From contig JACRDC010000072.1 of NCBI GenBank assembly GCA_016218705.1, positions 1-49,263 on the forward strand: 49,263 nucleotides of DNA, written 5' to 3'. Positions 41,470 through 49,263 of this stretch are shown here, piece after piece. A program made the position numbers and the translations under genes. Source of the stretch: Desulfarculus sp. (GTDB lineage: Bacteria > Desulfobacterota > Desulfarculia > Desulfarculales > Desulfarculaceae). The notes below the pieces were generated by a model. It had not been told where the DNA came from, searched no databases, and saw nothing but the letters and a program-made list of their open reading frames with translations. Each line of letters starts with the position of its first letter. The first letter of the stretch is position 1.

Positions 41470-42702
41470 CTACTCGTGGCGCAGGGCGGCGGCGGGGTCC
41501 AGGCTGGCGGCGCGCAGGGCCGGGTAGAGCCCCGAGAGGATGCCCACGCCCACGGCCATGCCCAGGGACAAGGCCACGGGCCAGAAGGTGACTACAGACT
41601 TCCAGCCGGCCGCCATGTTGATGACAAGCACCCCCAGCATGCCCAGGACGATGCCCATGAGCCCGCCGCCCAGCGTAAGGAGCACCGCCTCGCCCAGGAA
41701 GTGGGCGGCGATGTGGGCGGCGCTGGCGCCGATGGCCCGGCGGATGCCGATCTCGCGGGTGCGTTCCGAGACGCTTGCCAGCATCATGTTCATGATGCCG
41801 ATGCCTCCCACCAACAGCGAGATGCCGGCGATGCCAAACAGCACCACGTTGAAGACCCGCTGGGTGCGCTGGGCCTGGTTGATGAGCTCCTGGGGCACCA
41901 CCACCTGAAAGTCCTCGAAGCCGCCGTGGCTCTGCATCAGCACCTGGCGGGCCACGGCAGCCGCCGGGCTGACCTGCTCGGCCTGGGCCATGCGCAAGAG
42001 TATCTCGCTCAGCTCGGGCTCGCGCTTGTCGCCCAGGCGGGGGGCGGGCTGGGCGCCCAGGGGCACGAAGATGGCGCGATTGTAGTTGCGGGCGGCGATG
42101 GCCGCGCTCTTGCCCTTGACCCAGCGGCGCTCGCGCAGGATGCCCACCACCAGGAAGGGCCGGTCCTCCAGGCTGACCATGCCGCCCAGGACCCCCTGGG
42201 CACCCAGCAGGCGCGAAGACTCCCAGCCCAGCACGCAGACTTGGTTCTTGTTCAAGACGTCCAGGGGCGCGATGAAGCGGCCCTGGGCCAGGTCCAGGCT
42301 CAAGGCCCGCGGGTAGGCGGCGGTGACCGCCAGCACCTCCAGGGGGTCGTCCTTGCTGGCCGCGGCCACGGCGGCGCGCACCTGCTTGAGCCCGGCCACG
42401 GCGGCTACCCCGGGCACCAGGCGCTCCAAGAGGGCCGCGTCGTCCTGCCTGAGCCCCCGGGAGAGGCGCTCGCGGGCGGCGGCCTCCTGCCCCTGGGTCA
42501 GCGCCGCCTGGCGCACGATGACGTTCTGGGTGCCCAGTTGGCCGATCTGCTCCAGGGTCTCGCGCTTGGCGCCCTCGGCCATGGCCAGCATGGCGATGAC
42601 CGCCATGACCGCGAAGACGATGCCCAGCATGCTTAGCCCCGTGCGCAGCTTGTGCTGCATCAGGGCCTGGCCCGAGGTGATGAGCAGTTTAACCCAGTTC
42701 AC
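41470..42702 (-). CDS. MacB-type ABC transporter permease (FtsX domain)
   Basis: 410 residues from GTG 42702, which overlaps the ATPase stop (GTGA). MacB-type permease: an N-terminal amphipathic/TM region (LLITSGQALMQHKLRTGLSMLGIVFAVMAVIAMLAM), a large periplasmic domain (about 60-265), then three TM helices with the FtsX signature (VVLFGIAGISLLVGGIGIMNMMLASVSERTREIGIRRAIGA) and SGLYPALRAASLDPAAALRHE at the end. MacB uses ATP to drive periplasmic mechanotransmission, pushing substrates through a TolC duct. E. coli MacB is a fusion; here ATPase and permease are separate. It is the last gene of the operon. Confidence 0.92.
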   Translation of the reverse strand: MNWVKLLITSGQALMQHKLRTGLSMLGIVFAVMAVIAMLAMAEGAKRETLEQIGQLGTQNVIVRQAALTQGQEAAARERLSRGLRQDDAALLERLVPGVAAVAGLKQVRAAVAAASKDDPLEVLAVTAAYPRALSLDLAQGRFIAPLDVLNKNQVCVLGWESSRLLGAQGVLGGMVSLEDRPFLVVGILRERRWVKGKSAAIAARNYNRAIFVPLGAQPAPRLGDKREPELSEILLRMAQAEQVSPAAAVARQVLMQSHGGFEDFQVVVPQELINQAQRTQRVFNVVLFGIAGISLLVGGIGIMNMMLASVSERTREIGIRRAIGASAAHIAAHFLGEAVLLTLGGGLMGIVLGMLGVLVINMAAGWKSVVTFWPVALSLGMAVGVGILSGLYPALRAASLDPAAALRHE

Positions 42703-43484
42703 GGGGCCTGCTCCGGGGCGCCCAGGGGCCGGCCGTCCAGCAGGTGGATGGTGCGGCCGGCCCGGGCGGCCACCTGGGGATCGTGGGTGACCACCACCAG
42801 GGTGACGCCTTGGCTGTTCAGCTCCTGGAACAGGGCCAGGATGGCCTGGCTGTTTTGGGAGTCCAGGTTGCCGGTGGGCTCGTCGGCCAATATCAGCCAG
42901 GGCTTGATGGCCAGGGCCCGGGCGATGGCCACCCGCTGCATCTCGCCGCCCGATAGCTGGGCCGGCCGGTGGTCCTGGCGGTGGCCAAGGCCCACGCGGA
43001 TTATGGCCTGCTCCACCTGGTTCTTGACCAACTCGGGGGACTGCTGGCGGTAGAGGAAGGGCAGGGCCACGTTCTCGGCCACCGTGAGCTGGGGTAGGAG
43101 GTTGAAGGTCTGAAAGATGAAGCCGATGTGGTTGGCGCGCAGGCGCGAGAGCTCGCGGTCGCCCATCTGGGAGACGTCCTGGCCGGCCAGGTGGTAGGAG
43201 CCCCGGCTGGGGCGGTCCAGGCAGCCCAAGAGAGTCAGCAGGGTGGACTTGCCCGAGCCCGAGGCGCCCATGATGGCCAGGTACTCGCCGCCGGCCATGG
43301 TCAGGTCCAGGCCTCGCAGGGCCTCCACCTGGCCGTACTGGGTGGGGTAGAACTTGCACAGGCCCTGGGCCAGCACCAGGGGTTGGCCGGCGGGGGGCTC
43401 GGCGGCGGCCTGGGGGAGGGCGGCGGGGCGGAGGAGGTCCTGGCAGAGTTCGCGCAGGGCCGCCAGGGGGGCGCGCTGGGCCAA
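42699..43484 (-). CDS. MacB-type ABC transporter ATPase
   Basis: About 261 residues from TTG 43484, the first acceptable initiator after the adaptor stop; the start is uncertain and may even lie inside the adaptor gene. Nucleotide-binding motifs are complete: Walker A GASGSGKST, Q-loop FIFQTFNLLPQLTVAENV, signature LSGGEMQRVAIARAL, Walker B LILADEPTGNLD, and H-loop VVTHDP. The sequence is of the LolD/MacB class. It powers the permease encoded next. The 3' end overlaps the permease start by 4 nt. Confidence 0.9.
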   Translation of the reverse strand: MAQRAPLAALRELCQDLLRPAALPQAAAEPPAGQPLVLAQGLCKFYPTQYGQVEALRGLDLTMAGGEYLAIMGASGSGKSTLLTLLGCLDRPSRGSYHLAGQDVSQMGDRELSRLRANHIGFIFQTFNLLPQLTVAENVALPFLYRQQSPELVKNQVEQAIIRVGLGHRQDHRPAQLSGGEMQRVAIARALAIKPWLILADEPTGNLDSQNSQAILALFQELNSQGVTLVVVTHDPQVAARAGRTIHLLDGRPLGAPEQAP

Positions 43485-43497
43485 GGGGGCGCGGCCC

Positions 43498-45012
43498 CTA
43501 GGAGCCGGCCGCCGCGGCGGCCTTTTGCTGCATGAGAGGCACCCGCCCCTTGACGCGCTCCTCGGGCGGACGCGACAGGGCCACGCGCTCGCCGTCGCCC
43601 AAGCCGGCACGCACCTGGGCCCAGCTCTCGTTCTGGGTGCCCAGGGAGACCTCGCGCAGCTCGTAGCCCTGGCCACGCTCCACGAAGCAGTAGTCCTTGT
43701 CGCCCTCGCGGAAGACCGCCGAGACCGGCACGCTGAGCGCGTCCTCCACCTGGCCGCAGTCTATGACCAGGCGGCAGGTCATGCCCGGCCGCAAGCGGGG
43801 GTCGCCCTCGGGGATGCTGATGGTGAGCTGGAAGAACTTGTCGGGGCTCTGCACGTCTCCCCGGGTCTTGGCCAGCACGCCGATGAAGTCGGCCTTGCCC
43901 GCCAGGCGCAGGTCGGGGTAGGCGTCCACGGTGATGTGGGCCTGCCGGCCGAGCGATATCTTGTGCAGGTCCACCTCGCGCACCTGGGTCTTGACGATCA
44001 TGCGCGAGACGTCGGGCAAGAAGACCAGGGGCTGGTTCTGCAAGACCATGTCGCCCACCTTGGGCTTCTGCTTCTGGCCGTTGATGAACTCCTCGCGCAA
44101 GACCACCAGGCCCGAGATGGGGGCGCGGATGACGGTGCTGGCCAGGTCCTGGCGGGCCACCCGCACCTCCTCGGTCAAGGTCTGTATCTCCTGCTGGGCC
44201 TGCTTGAGGGCGGCCATGGCCTGGCCCACCTTGAAGCCGGTGCCCTTCTTTTGCTGCTCCAGGTTGGTTTCCAGCTTCTGCACGCCGGTGCGGGCCTTTT
44301 GCAGCGAGGAGGGCAGCACGTGGTCGCGGAAGCTTTCCAGCTTGCGCTTGGCCAGATCGGCCTTGCGTTTGCTCTCCTCGGCCTTTTGCTTGGACTGGGC
44401 CACCTCGGTGGAGTTGGCGAAACCCCGCTTGGCCAGGGCCTCCAGGTCCTCGATGTAGCGGGTCTTCTTCTGAAGGTCCTCGCGGGCGTCCTGGGCCTCG
44501 CCCTCCAGGCGGGCCAGCTCCAGGGGACCGTCGCCCTTCTCCAGCTTGATGAGGTCCAGGCGGGCGGCCTGCAATTCGAATTGCAGGGCCTTCTCCTCGC
44601 GCTCCGACTGGCTGCGCTCCCACTGCACCACCTGCTCCAGGGCTGAGGCCTTGGTCTTGGCCTCTTGGAGCTTGGATTCCAGTTGGTTGGCCTTCTCCTC
44701 GAAGGGGGTGGGGTCCAGGCGCACCAGCACGTCGCCCTGCTCCACCCTGGTGCCGTCCTCGATGATCTGGATGATCTTGCCGCGGTCGCCGCGCACCTCC
44801 GAGCCCAGGACCACGGCCTTGGCCGCCTCCAACTCGCCCACCGAGCGCACCCGCACCTCGAAGCTCAGGCGGGCCACGCGCTCGCTCAGGGTGGCGCCGT
44901 CCTCGCCGCCTGGGCCGCCCTTGCGGGTCAGGCCGATGAGCAACAACAGCACCGCCACTCCCATGAGGGCGGCCATCACCGGCCGGTGCCGCAGCCAATA
45001 GGTAAAGTTCAT
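43498..45012 (-). CDS. HlyD/MacA-like periplasmic adaptor with long coiled coil
   Basis: 504 residues. An N-terminal TM anchor (HRPVMAALMGVAVLLLLIGL) is followed by a lipoyl half (LSFEVRVRSVGELEAAKAVVLGSEVRGDRGKIIQIIEDGTRVEQGDVLVRLDPTPFEEKANQL). A very long charged coiled coil (about residues 105-290) comes next, then the second lipoyl half (STVIRAPISGLVVLREEF), a barrel and a membrane-proximal domain. It is longer than MacA (about 370 residues), mostly from the coiled coil, implying a tall adaptor. It links the MacB-type pump to the TolC-like protein. Stop and start overlap the neighbouring genes (TolC-like stop ATGA). Confidence 0.9.
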   Translation of the reverse strand: MNFTYWLRHRPVMAALMGVAVLLLLIGLTRKGGPGGEDGATLSERVARLSFEVRVRSVGELEAAKAVVLGSEVRGDRGKIIQIIEDGTRVEQGDVLVRLDPTPFEEKANQLESKLQEAKTKASALEQVVQWERSQSEREEKALQFELQAARLDLIKLEKGDGPLELARLEGEAQDAREDLQKKTRYIEDLEALAKRGFANSTEVAQSKQKAEESKRKADLAKRKLESFRDHVLPSSLQKARTGVQKLETNLEQQKKGTGFKVGQAMAALKQAQQEIQTLTEEVRVARQDLASTVIRAPISGLVVLREEFINGQKQKPKVGDMVLQNQPLVFLPDVSRMIVKTQVREVDLHKISLGRQAHITVDAYPDLRLAGKADFIGVLAKTRGDVQSPDKFFQLTISIPEGDPRLRPGMTCRLVIDCGQVEDALSVPVSAVFREGDKDYCFVERGQGYELREVSLGTQNESWAQVRAGLGDGERVALSRPPEERVKGRVPLMQQKAAAAAGS

Positions 45013-46625
45013 GGTCTCACCATGGCGCTGTTCTCCACTTCCTTGGGCAAGGGGGGCCCGCCGCGCTCCACCAGGGTGCCCAGGGCGGCGCGCAGACGGT
45101 AGGTGCCCACGATATAGTCCACCACCAGGGACAACAGCGTGGTCTGGGCCTGGCGCAGGCGGTTCTCGGCCTCCAGCAGGGTGAAGTTGTCGGTCAGCCC
45201 GTGCTGGAATTTTACCTGGGCCAGCTCCAGTTGTCCCTCGGCCTGCCTGATCTGCTCCTGCTGGTTGGCGATGCGCTCCTGGCCGCGCCTGAGGCTGCGC
45301 AGTTCGCGGCGCACCTGGCGGATGACGTCGTCGCGGCGGTCCTCGCGGTTGCGCGTCGCCGCCTGCACGTTCAACAGGCTTCGCTGGAAGTTGGCGTTCT
45401 CGGCGGAGCGGTTAAGGTCGCTGCTGGTCACCAGGCTCAGGCCCCTGCTGTCGCGGTCGAAGAGAAAGCTGTCGTTGATGTTGTCGCCGGTGCTGAAGCG
45501 CTGGTAGCCCAGGGAGAGGTTGAGCTCCGGCAGGGTGCCGTGCTTGGCCACCCGGGAGAGGCGCTGGGTCTCGCTAACCGCGTCGCTGGCCTGCTCCAGC
45601 TCCACCCGCCGCTCCAGGGCCAGCTCCACGGCCTTGTCCTCGGCCAAGCGCAGGCTCTGGTAGGACAGGGGGGCCTCCAGCAGAATGGATTCCTCCTGCC
45701 TCAGCGCCAGGAGCACCTTGAGGTTGTCGGCGGCGTCCTGGAAGCTCTCGCGGGCGTTGGTCAGGCTGTCCTCGGCCTGCTTGAGCTGGATGGAGGCCCT
45801 AAAGACGTCTATGGGGGTGGCCAGGCCGGCCTTTTCCTTGGCCATGGCCGCTTGGGTGAAGCCATTTAGGCGGCGGGCGGCGTCCTCATTGAGGCGCAGC
45901 AACTCCCGCTGGCGGATGACCTCGTAGACCCCGGCCACGGTCTCGACCACGGTGCTGACCTGGTTGAGGTAGAAGCTGCGGCGGGCGGTGCGGTCGTAAT
46001 ACTGTGCCCCGTGCAGGGAGGAGAGGTTGAACTCGGGGCTGGTGCCCCGAAATAGGGGCTGGGTCAGGCGCATGTCCAGGCCGCTCTTGTAGGTGTCCCC
46101 GCTCAGGGAGACCACCGGGGCCACGCTGGCCCTGGTGCCGTAGGATATTTTTTTCTCCAGCTTGAAGCCCAGGGCATAGGTGCTGGCGCCGTCGTCGCTG
46201 TTGGCGGCGTTGAATGAGACCCCGGCCTGGGGATAGATCTTGAGTTCGAAATCTGACTCGGCCACCACGATGCCCAGGCGGGCGCTCTCAAGGTTGTCCT
46301 GGCTGTTGGCCAGGTTGCGGTTGGCCACCAGGGCGCGGTTGATCGCTTCGGCGAGGGTCAGGCGCGTGGGAGCGTCGGGACGGCTGGGCAGGCGGGGCTT
46401 ACGGTCGGCCCCGGGCAACACCACCGGACGCAGCAGGGTCTCGTTTTCCATGGGGGGTGTCTGTTGGGCCGGCGGCGGCCCCGGCTGGCCGGCCATGGCC
46501 GGGCCGGCGGCCAGGGCCAACAGAAGCCACAACGCCAGCAGGCAAAGGGCCACCGGGCGGGGAGGAGAGGGCCTCCTCCCGCCCGGCCTGGCCGGCGTTG
46601 GTCTGGTTGACGCTACTGCGTGCAA
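45009..46625 (-). CDS. TolC-family outer-membrane channel (ABC operon)
   Basis: 538 residues as drawn. The start is uncertain: TTG 46625 lies inside the upstream gene's end and GTG 46553 just before the signal peptide (VALCLLALWLLLALAAGPAMA) is an alternative; neither has a good ribosome-binding site. A proline-rich region precedes the TolC repeats: LTLAEAINRALVANRNLANSQDNLESARLGIVVAESDFELKIYPQAG, and later LALERRVELEQASDAVSETQRLSRVAKHGTLPELNLSLGY. It would form the exit duct for the MacAB-type pump. A GGGAGGAG/CTCCTCCC hairpin lies in its leader and could limit translation. Confidence 0.88.
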   Translation of the reverse strand: MHAVASTRPTPARPGGRRPSPPRPVALCLLALWLLLALAAGPAMAGQPGPPPAQQTPPMENETLLRPVVLPGADRKPRLPSRPDAPTRLTLAEAINRALVANRNLANSQDNLESARLGIVVAESDFELKIYPQAGVSFNAANSDDGASTYALGFKLEKKISYGTRASVAPVVSLSGDTYKSGLDMRLTQPLFRGTSPEFNLSSLHGAQYYDRTARRSFYLNQVSTVVETVAGVYEVIRQRELLRLNEDAARRLNGFTQAAMAKEKAGLATPIDVFRASIQLKQAEDSLTNARESFQDAADNLKVLLALRQEESILLEAPLSYQSLRLAEDKAVELALERRVELEQASDAVSETQRLSRVAKHGTLPELNLSLGYQRFSTGDNINDSFLFDRDSRGLSLVTSSDLNRSAENANFQRSLLNVQAATRNREDRRDDVIRQVRRELRSLRRGQERIANQQEQIRQAEGQLELAQVKFQHGLTDNFTLLEAENRLRQAQTTLLSLVVDYIVGTYRLRAALGTLVERGGPPLPKEVENSAMVRP

Positions 46626-47725
46626 ACCGTGAAGTTCTGCTCGTCGCCCGCCATCAGGGACCAGTTTAGCTTGAAGGGCTTGCCCGGGGCCTGGTCGGTG
46701 AGCAAGAGGGCGCCGCGGTTGGGCGGCTCATCCGAGTGGTTGATGGCCACCACGGTAATGGTGTTGACGCTGGGGCAGGCGTTGAGGCTGATGGTGGTGG
46801 TGGCGCCGGAGTGGTTGAGCACCTCGTTGGCAAAGACGAAGTTGCCGTTGAGCTTGACGTGCACCACCATGTCGTCGTCGCGCACGGTCTCGTCATCCAC
46901 CAGCACGGTGAGGTTGACGGTGGTTTTGGTGACCGTGGTGTCGCCGGTGCACTGGCAACCAGGGGCGGGGGTGCTGCCGCCGCCACCGCCGCCGCCACCG
47001 CCGCCACCACCGCTGTTGGCTGCCGCGATGGCGATACCGCCGCCCACCAGCACGGCGCCGCCAGCCACCAGCAAGGCCGTGGTGGTGGAGATGCCGCCGT
47101 AGGTCACGGGCACGGCGCCGGCAAAGGAGGCCCCGGCGGCCGAGGTGGCGCTGGCCGGGGCGTCGGTCAGGCCGGCCAGGGCGCCGTAGCACTGGGAGGC
47201 GTCGGTGCCGGTGATGCTCAGGTTGTCTTCAAAACCGGTCAGGGTAGTGGGGGTGGGGGTGCGCTCCATGGAGACCGCGATCTTGCGCGCGGAGGTGGCC
47301 GACTGCCAGGAGGGCGTGGACTGATCATACTTGGCCGGCACCAAGAGGTTGCCGGACTTGGCGATGGACCGCTGGCCGTTCACCACCAGGAGGGCGTACT
47401 CGATGCCCGTGGAACCCGAGGCCGGGGCGGGCAGCTCGCCCACGAAGGTGTCACTACCGGTCTTGACCATGTCCACGTGGGCAAAGGGAGTGGAGGTCTT
47501 GGCGGCGCGGAAGTAGCAGCGCACCAACTGCACACCCTTGGGGTCGGTGACCTTGGCCTCTATCTTGATGCGCTTGGCCGGCACCACGAACTCCAGCGGC
47601 TGGTGCTCGATGGCGGTTTCGGCCTTGGCCGCGCTGGCGTAACGGGGGGTGAGCCCCAGCATCATGCTGAGGCATAGTAGGGCCACCAGGGGCGGGCTGG
47701 CAATTTTTTGCAACAACTTCGGCAT
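46613..47725 (-). CDS. Secreted/membrane protein with 12-glycine linker, first gene of the ABC operon
   Basis: 370 residues, with GGAAAGGAA 8 nt before the ATG. A signal peptide (SPPLVALLCLSMMLGLTPRYASAA) is followed by an Ig-like domain (PLEFVVPAKRIKIEAKVTDPKGVQLVRCYFRAA, then YALLVVNGQ), and a Thr/Ala/Ser-rich part. A hydrophobic stretch follows (STTTALLVAGGAVLVGGGIAIAAA), then twelve consecutive glycines encoded by a GCC/ACC-type tract on the + strand (about 46977-47020). The C-terminal domain is beta-rich (TTVNLTVLVDDETVRDDDMVVHVKLNGNFVFANEVLNHSGATTTISL) and has Cys at both ends. It overlaps the TolC-like gene and is co-transcribed with the exporter, so it is a candidate substrate or envelope partner. 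No known family recognised. Confidence 0.7.
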   Translation of the reverse strand: MPKLLQKIASPPLVALLCLSMMLGLTPRYASAAKAETAIEHQPLEFVVPAKRIKIEAKVTDPKGVQLVRCYFRAAKTSTPFAHVDMVKTGSDTFVGELPAPASGSTGIEYALLVVNGQRSIAKSGNLLVPAKYDQSTPSWQSATSARKIAVSMERTPTPTTLTGFEDNLSITGTDASQCYGALAGLTDAPASATSAAGASFAGAVPVTYGGISTTTALLVAGGAVLVGGGIAIAAANSGGGGGGGGGGGGSTPAPGCQCTGDTTVTKTTVNLTVLVDDETVRDDDMVVHVKLNGNFVFANEVLNHSGATTTISLNACPSVNTITVVAINHSDEPPNRGALLLTDQAPGKPFKLNWSLMAGDEQNFTVCTQ

Positions 47726-48244
47726 GTAAGATTCCTTTCCACTGCTGACTCGGTCGTGGTTTATCCGCCCGCCTGGCTGGCGGGCGCGCCTTTATCAATG
47801 CCACGGCCCCCATGTCCCTGGCGCCTTGGCGGGTGCTGCCGTTAACGGGGCATCTGCCCGCGATTTAGTCAAAGAAGTCAGGCTTGGTACGGGGTTGGAC
47901 CGTATTTGGGGAAGGCTCCCAAGTCACGACCCACTACAGGTTGTCTCTTGGAGGACTACCATACACAAAATATGGGAGCAAATCCAGCTTTTCGTGGAGC
48001 TAGCCGGCAGGAATTTTCAGGCCCCGTGCCCGGCGGGCCGGGGCGGTAGGTGGGGTGGGGCATGTAAGAATAAGGAATACTATGTTTTTATGGCATAAGC
48101 CGCTGGCGGGGTCAATCCATGGTTTGGTCCATGCGCGAAAGGATATCCTGGAGCAAGCGGTCGGGCCCGGTGTCCTGGCCAGGACCAGGCAGCCAGGAAA
48201 GGCAATGGAAGCCCGCGCCGCTTCACTGTTCCCCTCGGGGTGGT
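47726..48244. other. Intergenic region, no credible gene
   Basis: About 520 bp. It should contain the promoter of the divergently oriented operon that starts at 47725 (minus strand), but I see no convincing -35/-10. A hairpin GCCCGCC (47767-47773)/GGCGGGC (47779-47785) with a 5-nt loop lies in the operon leader. An open frame on the + strand (47826-48098) has irregular composition and no ribosome-binding site and is not accepted. A short AT-rich patch lies at about 48066-48098. Confidence 0.4.
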
Positions 48245-48628
48245 TCACCCTGGCTGAGAATAATGAAGTCCCGTGGTGCCAGGGCGGCCAACGCGCTGCT
48301 TCGGCAGCCATAGACAAGTTGATAGGCCGCGAAGGGGCGATGGTAGTCCAGCCCGGGGCAGGAGCCGATACTCCAGACGGCGTTCAGACCCACCCCCAGC
48401 ACCCACACCGATGGCAGGCCCAGGGCCACGGCCCAGCGCTGCCAGGCCGAGGCGGTGTTTGGCGAAGTCGCCTTCCCAGGCATGGTGGTAATCCCGGGCG
48501 CCGAAACCCTGGGCTATATCCACGGTGCGGTCGCTGGAGCCGGTGTCCACCAGCACGATCTCGTCCACCCAGGGGCGGGCGCTGGCCAGGCAGGCGCCCA
48601 GGCGCCGCTCCTCGTTCTTGGCGATCAT
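48245..48628 (-). pseudogene. Glycosyltransferase family 2 fragment, truncated and frameshifted
   Basis: ATG 48628 opens the typical GT2 N-terminus: MIAKNEERRLGACL, then WVDEIVLVDTGSSDRTVDIA and YHHAWEGDFAKHR (a GT-A nucleotide-binding start). The stretch just upstream also reads SDASINLC in frame, matching normal family N-termini, but has no start. After DFAKHR (about 48449) the expected 'N..l..a.gdWil.LDaDE' DxD region is missing. Another frame (48223-48449) instead reads WQRWAVALGLPSVWVLGVGLNAVWSIG, then GLDYHRPFAAYQLVYG, which looks like the end of an unrelated membrane protein. The gene is therefore a remnant, perhaps a deletion fusion of two genes. Confidence 0.65.
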
Positions 48629-48823
48629 GCACAGGTTGATGCTGGCGTCGCTTCTGGCAATATGCTGTTTATCCGGCTGGTTGGATCATGGGAGGCGCGC
48701 CGCCGTGCCTCCATGCCCAAGGCCTCGGATGGAGCGTTCGCGGCGGGCGCAAGGCCGACAAGATAATGGTATCCCCGCCATGCGGCTGGAGGGAACAGAT
48801 TATGGCTGGCGAAGGACCGGCGC

Positions 48824-48982
48824 CTAGCGCCAGGGGTCTATGTTCCACTCCAACTCATGGGCGCGGCGCTGGTCGGCGTAGGGGTCGTTATCGGGGCTGT
48901 AGTCGAGAGCGGCGCACCCGGCCAACAGCGTGCCCAGGCCCAGCAACATCAACAGCAACGCAAGCGTAACCTTTGCCCTCAT
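48824..48982 (-). CDS. Small lipoprotein, 52 residues
   Basis: ATG 48982 has AGGAG 7 nt upstream. The signal peptide (MRAKVTLALLLMLLGLGTLLAGC) ends in a clear lipobox LAGC, leaving a mature peptide of about 30 residues that is acidic and aromatic (AALDYSPDNDPYADQRRAHELEWNIDPWR). It resembles tiny entericidin-type or peptidoglycan-linked envelope lipoproteins in size only. It is monocistronic as seen. Function unknown. Confidence 0.75.
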   Translation of the reverse strand: MRAKVTLALLLMLLGLGTLLAGCAALDYSPDNDPYADQRRAHELEWNIDPWR

Positions 48983-49263
48983 TTTCCGCTCCTGGCTTAG
49001 GGGAAGGCCCGTCCTCGCTCAGGGCGTGGGCCTAGGCGCATTGTAAATAGGCGGCGCGCCAATGTCACCTTTTTATAGCCCCCTTGGCCCGCCGAATGCC
49101 TCCGGCGCCACAAGGGCCTGCTGCTGTTGTCAACAAATAGAACTGTCCGGTGTAGTAGCACATAAACTGTCCGGTTTTTTGCGCGAGGGGGAATCCCCGG
49201 AGGGCGTAGCCCGGAGGGGATTTCCCCTCGCGAGCCGCCGTGCGCCCCCCCTATGCGGCGGCC
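48983..49263. other. Right-edge repeat and hairpin region, possible mobile element end
   Basis: 281 bp without a gene to the window edge. AACTGTCCGGT occurs at 49141-49151 and 49165-49175 (11-nt direct repeat, 24-nt period). A TGTTG-T-CAACA palindrome is at 49125-49135, and a CCCTTG/CAAGGG hairpin at about 49083-49116. A long hairpin follows: CGCGAGGGG plus GAATCCCC (49182-49198) pairs with GGGGATTTCCCCTCGCG (49217-49233) with one G-T wobble, 17 bp in all, and an inner GGGC/GCCC. Spaced direct repeats next to a GC-rich hairpin resemble one end of an insertion sequence, but no transposase is visible. Confidence 0.4.

Noticed and set aside
47826-48098. 90-residue + strand frame upstream of the exporter operon
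   Set aside because: Mixed composition, no ribosome-binding site, and it ends in an AT-rich patch. It is probably a chance frame in the intergenic region.
1-49263. CRISPR array, rRNA operon, diversity-generating retroelement or integrase gene
   Set aside because: I looked for regular spaced repeats, conserved rRNA segments, template/variable repeats with a reverse transcriptase, and the tyrosine-integrase R-H-R-Y pattern. None is visible; the integrase should be beyond the left edge.

Overview
The window is GC-rich and joins the late (packaging, head, tail, lysis) half of an integrated siphovirus-type prophage (about 1-23.2 kb) to host chromosome (about 23.2-49.3 kb). The host is a Gram-negative bacterium: there are several TolC-type outer-membrane channels with inner-membrane pumps, lipoprotein signals and a twin-arginine exported protein. 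A Desulfobacterota-like (deltaproteobacterial) host is my inference from the overall character of the genes; no marker gene in the window proves it.

Prophage (2-23017, all + strand). The order is lambda-like: small terminase fragment, large terminase (gpA type), gpW-like connector, lambda-family portal, a fused prohead protease/major capsid protein, DUF2190 cement protein, gpZ-like, gpFII-like and gpU-like head-tail and tail proteins, tail tube, tail assembly chaperone with a textbook -1 slippery site, a 1590-residue tape measure, tail-tip and adhesin-like proteins, then a lysis block with a GH24 endolysin. Genes are packed with ATGA or short overlaps. A visibly AT-richer stretch (about 2.2-4.17 kb) interrupts the packaging genes between large terminase and gpW. 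It carries a small HTH protein and a two-gene module that reads as a Panacea-domain (DUF4065) antitoxin plus an enlarged MazF/PemK-fold toxin, followed by a perfect 50-bp tandem duplication of the toxin gene's 3' end. The prophage ends just outside the 3' end of a tRNA-Lys(CUU) gene, the probable attachment site. Integrase and early genes lie outside the window.

Chromosome, 23.2-28.3 kb: tRNA-Lys, an ADP-ribosylglycohydrolase, a 52-residue charged helical protein, a secreted PpiC-like/TPR protein, a zinc-ribbon/TM/SPOR protein, and a CpsB/YwqE-type PHP phosphatase. 28.3-37.3 kb: an MdtABC-type RND efflux operon (TolC-like channel, adaptor, two RND pumps). 37.4-41.1 kb: an SH3b surface protein, a metallo-beta-lactamase-fold hydrolase, a Tat-exported aldo/keto reductase with a ferredoxin-like tail, and a secreted protein of unknown function. 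41.4-47.7 kb: a tightly overlapped operon for a secreted protein with a 12-glycine linker, a TolC-like channel, a HlyD/MacA-like adaptor, and an ABC ATPase and permease of the MacB type. 47.7-49.3 kb: a decayed glycosyltransferase fragment, a tiny lipoprotein, and a repeat/hairpin region at the right edge.

The strongest candidates for something undescribed are (1) the Panacea/MazF-like cargo module and (2) two copies (24700-24905 and 41194-41398) of a roughly 205-bp non-coding element. That element has imperfect 20-bp terminal inverted repeats, a perfect 20-bp hairpin at its left end, a GAAA-capped hairpin, and an internal hairpin whose two arms changed together between copies.
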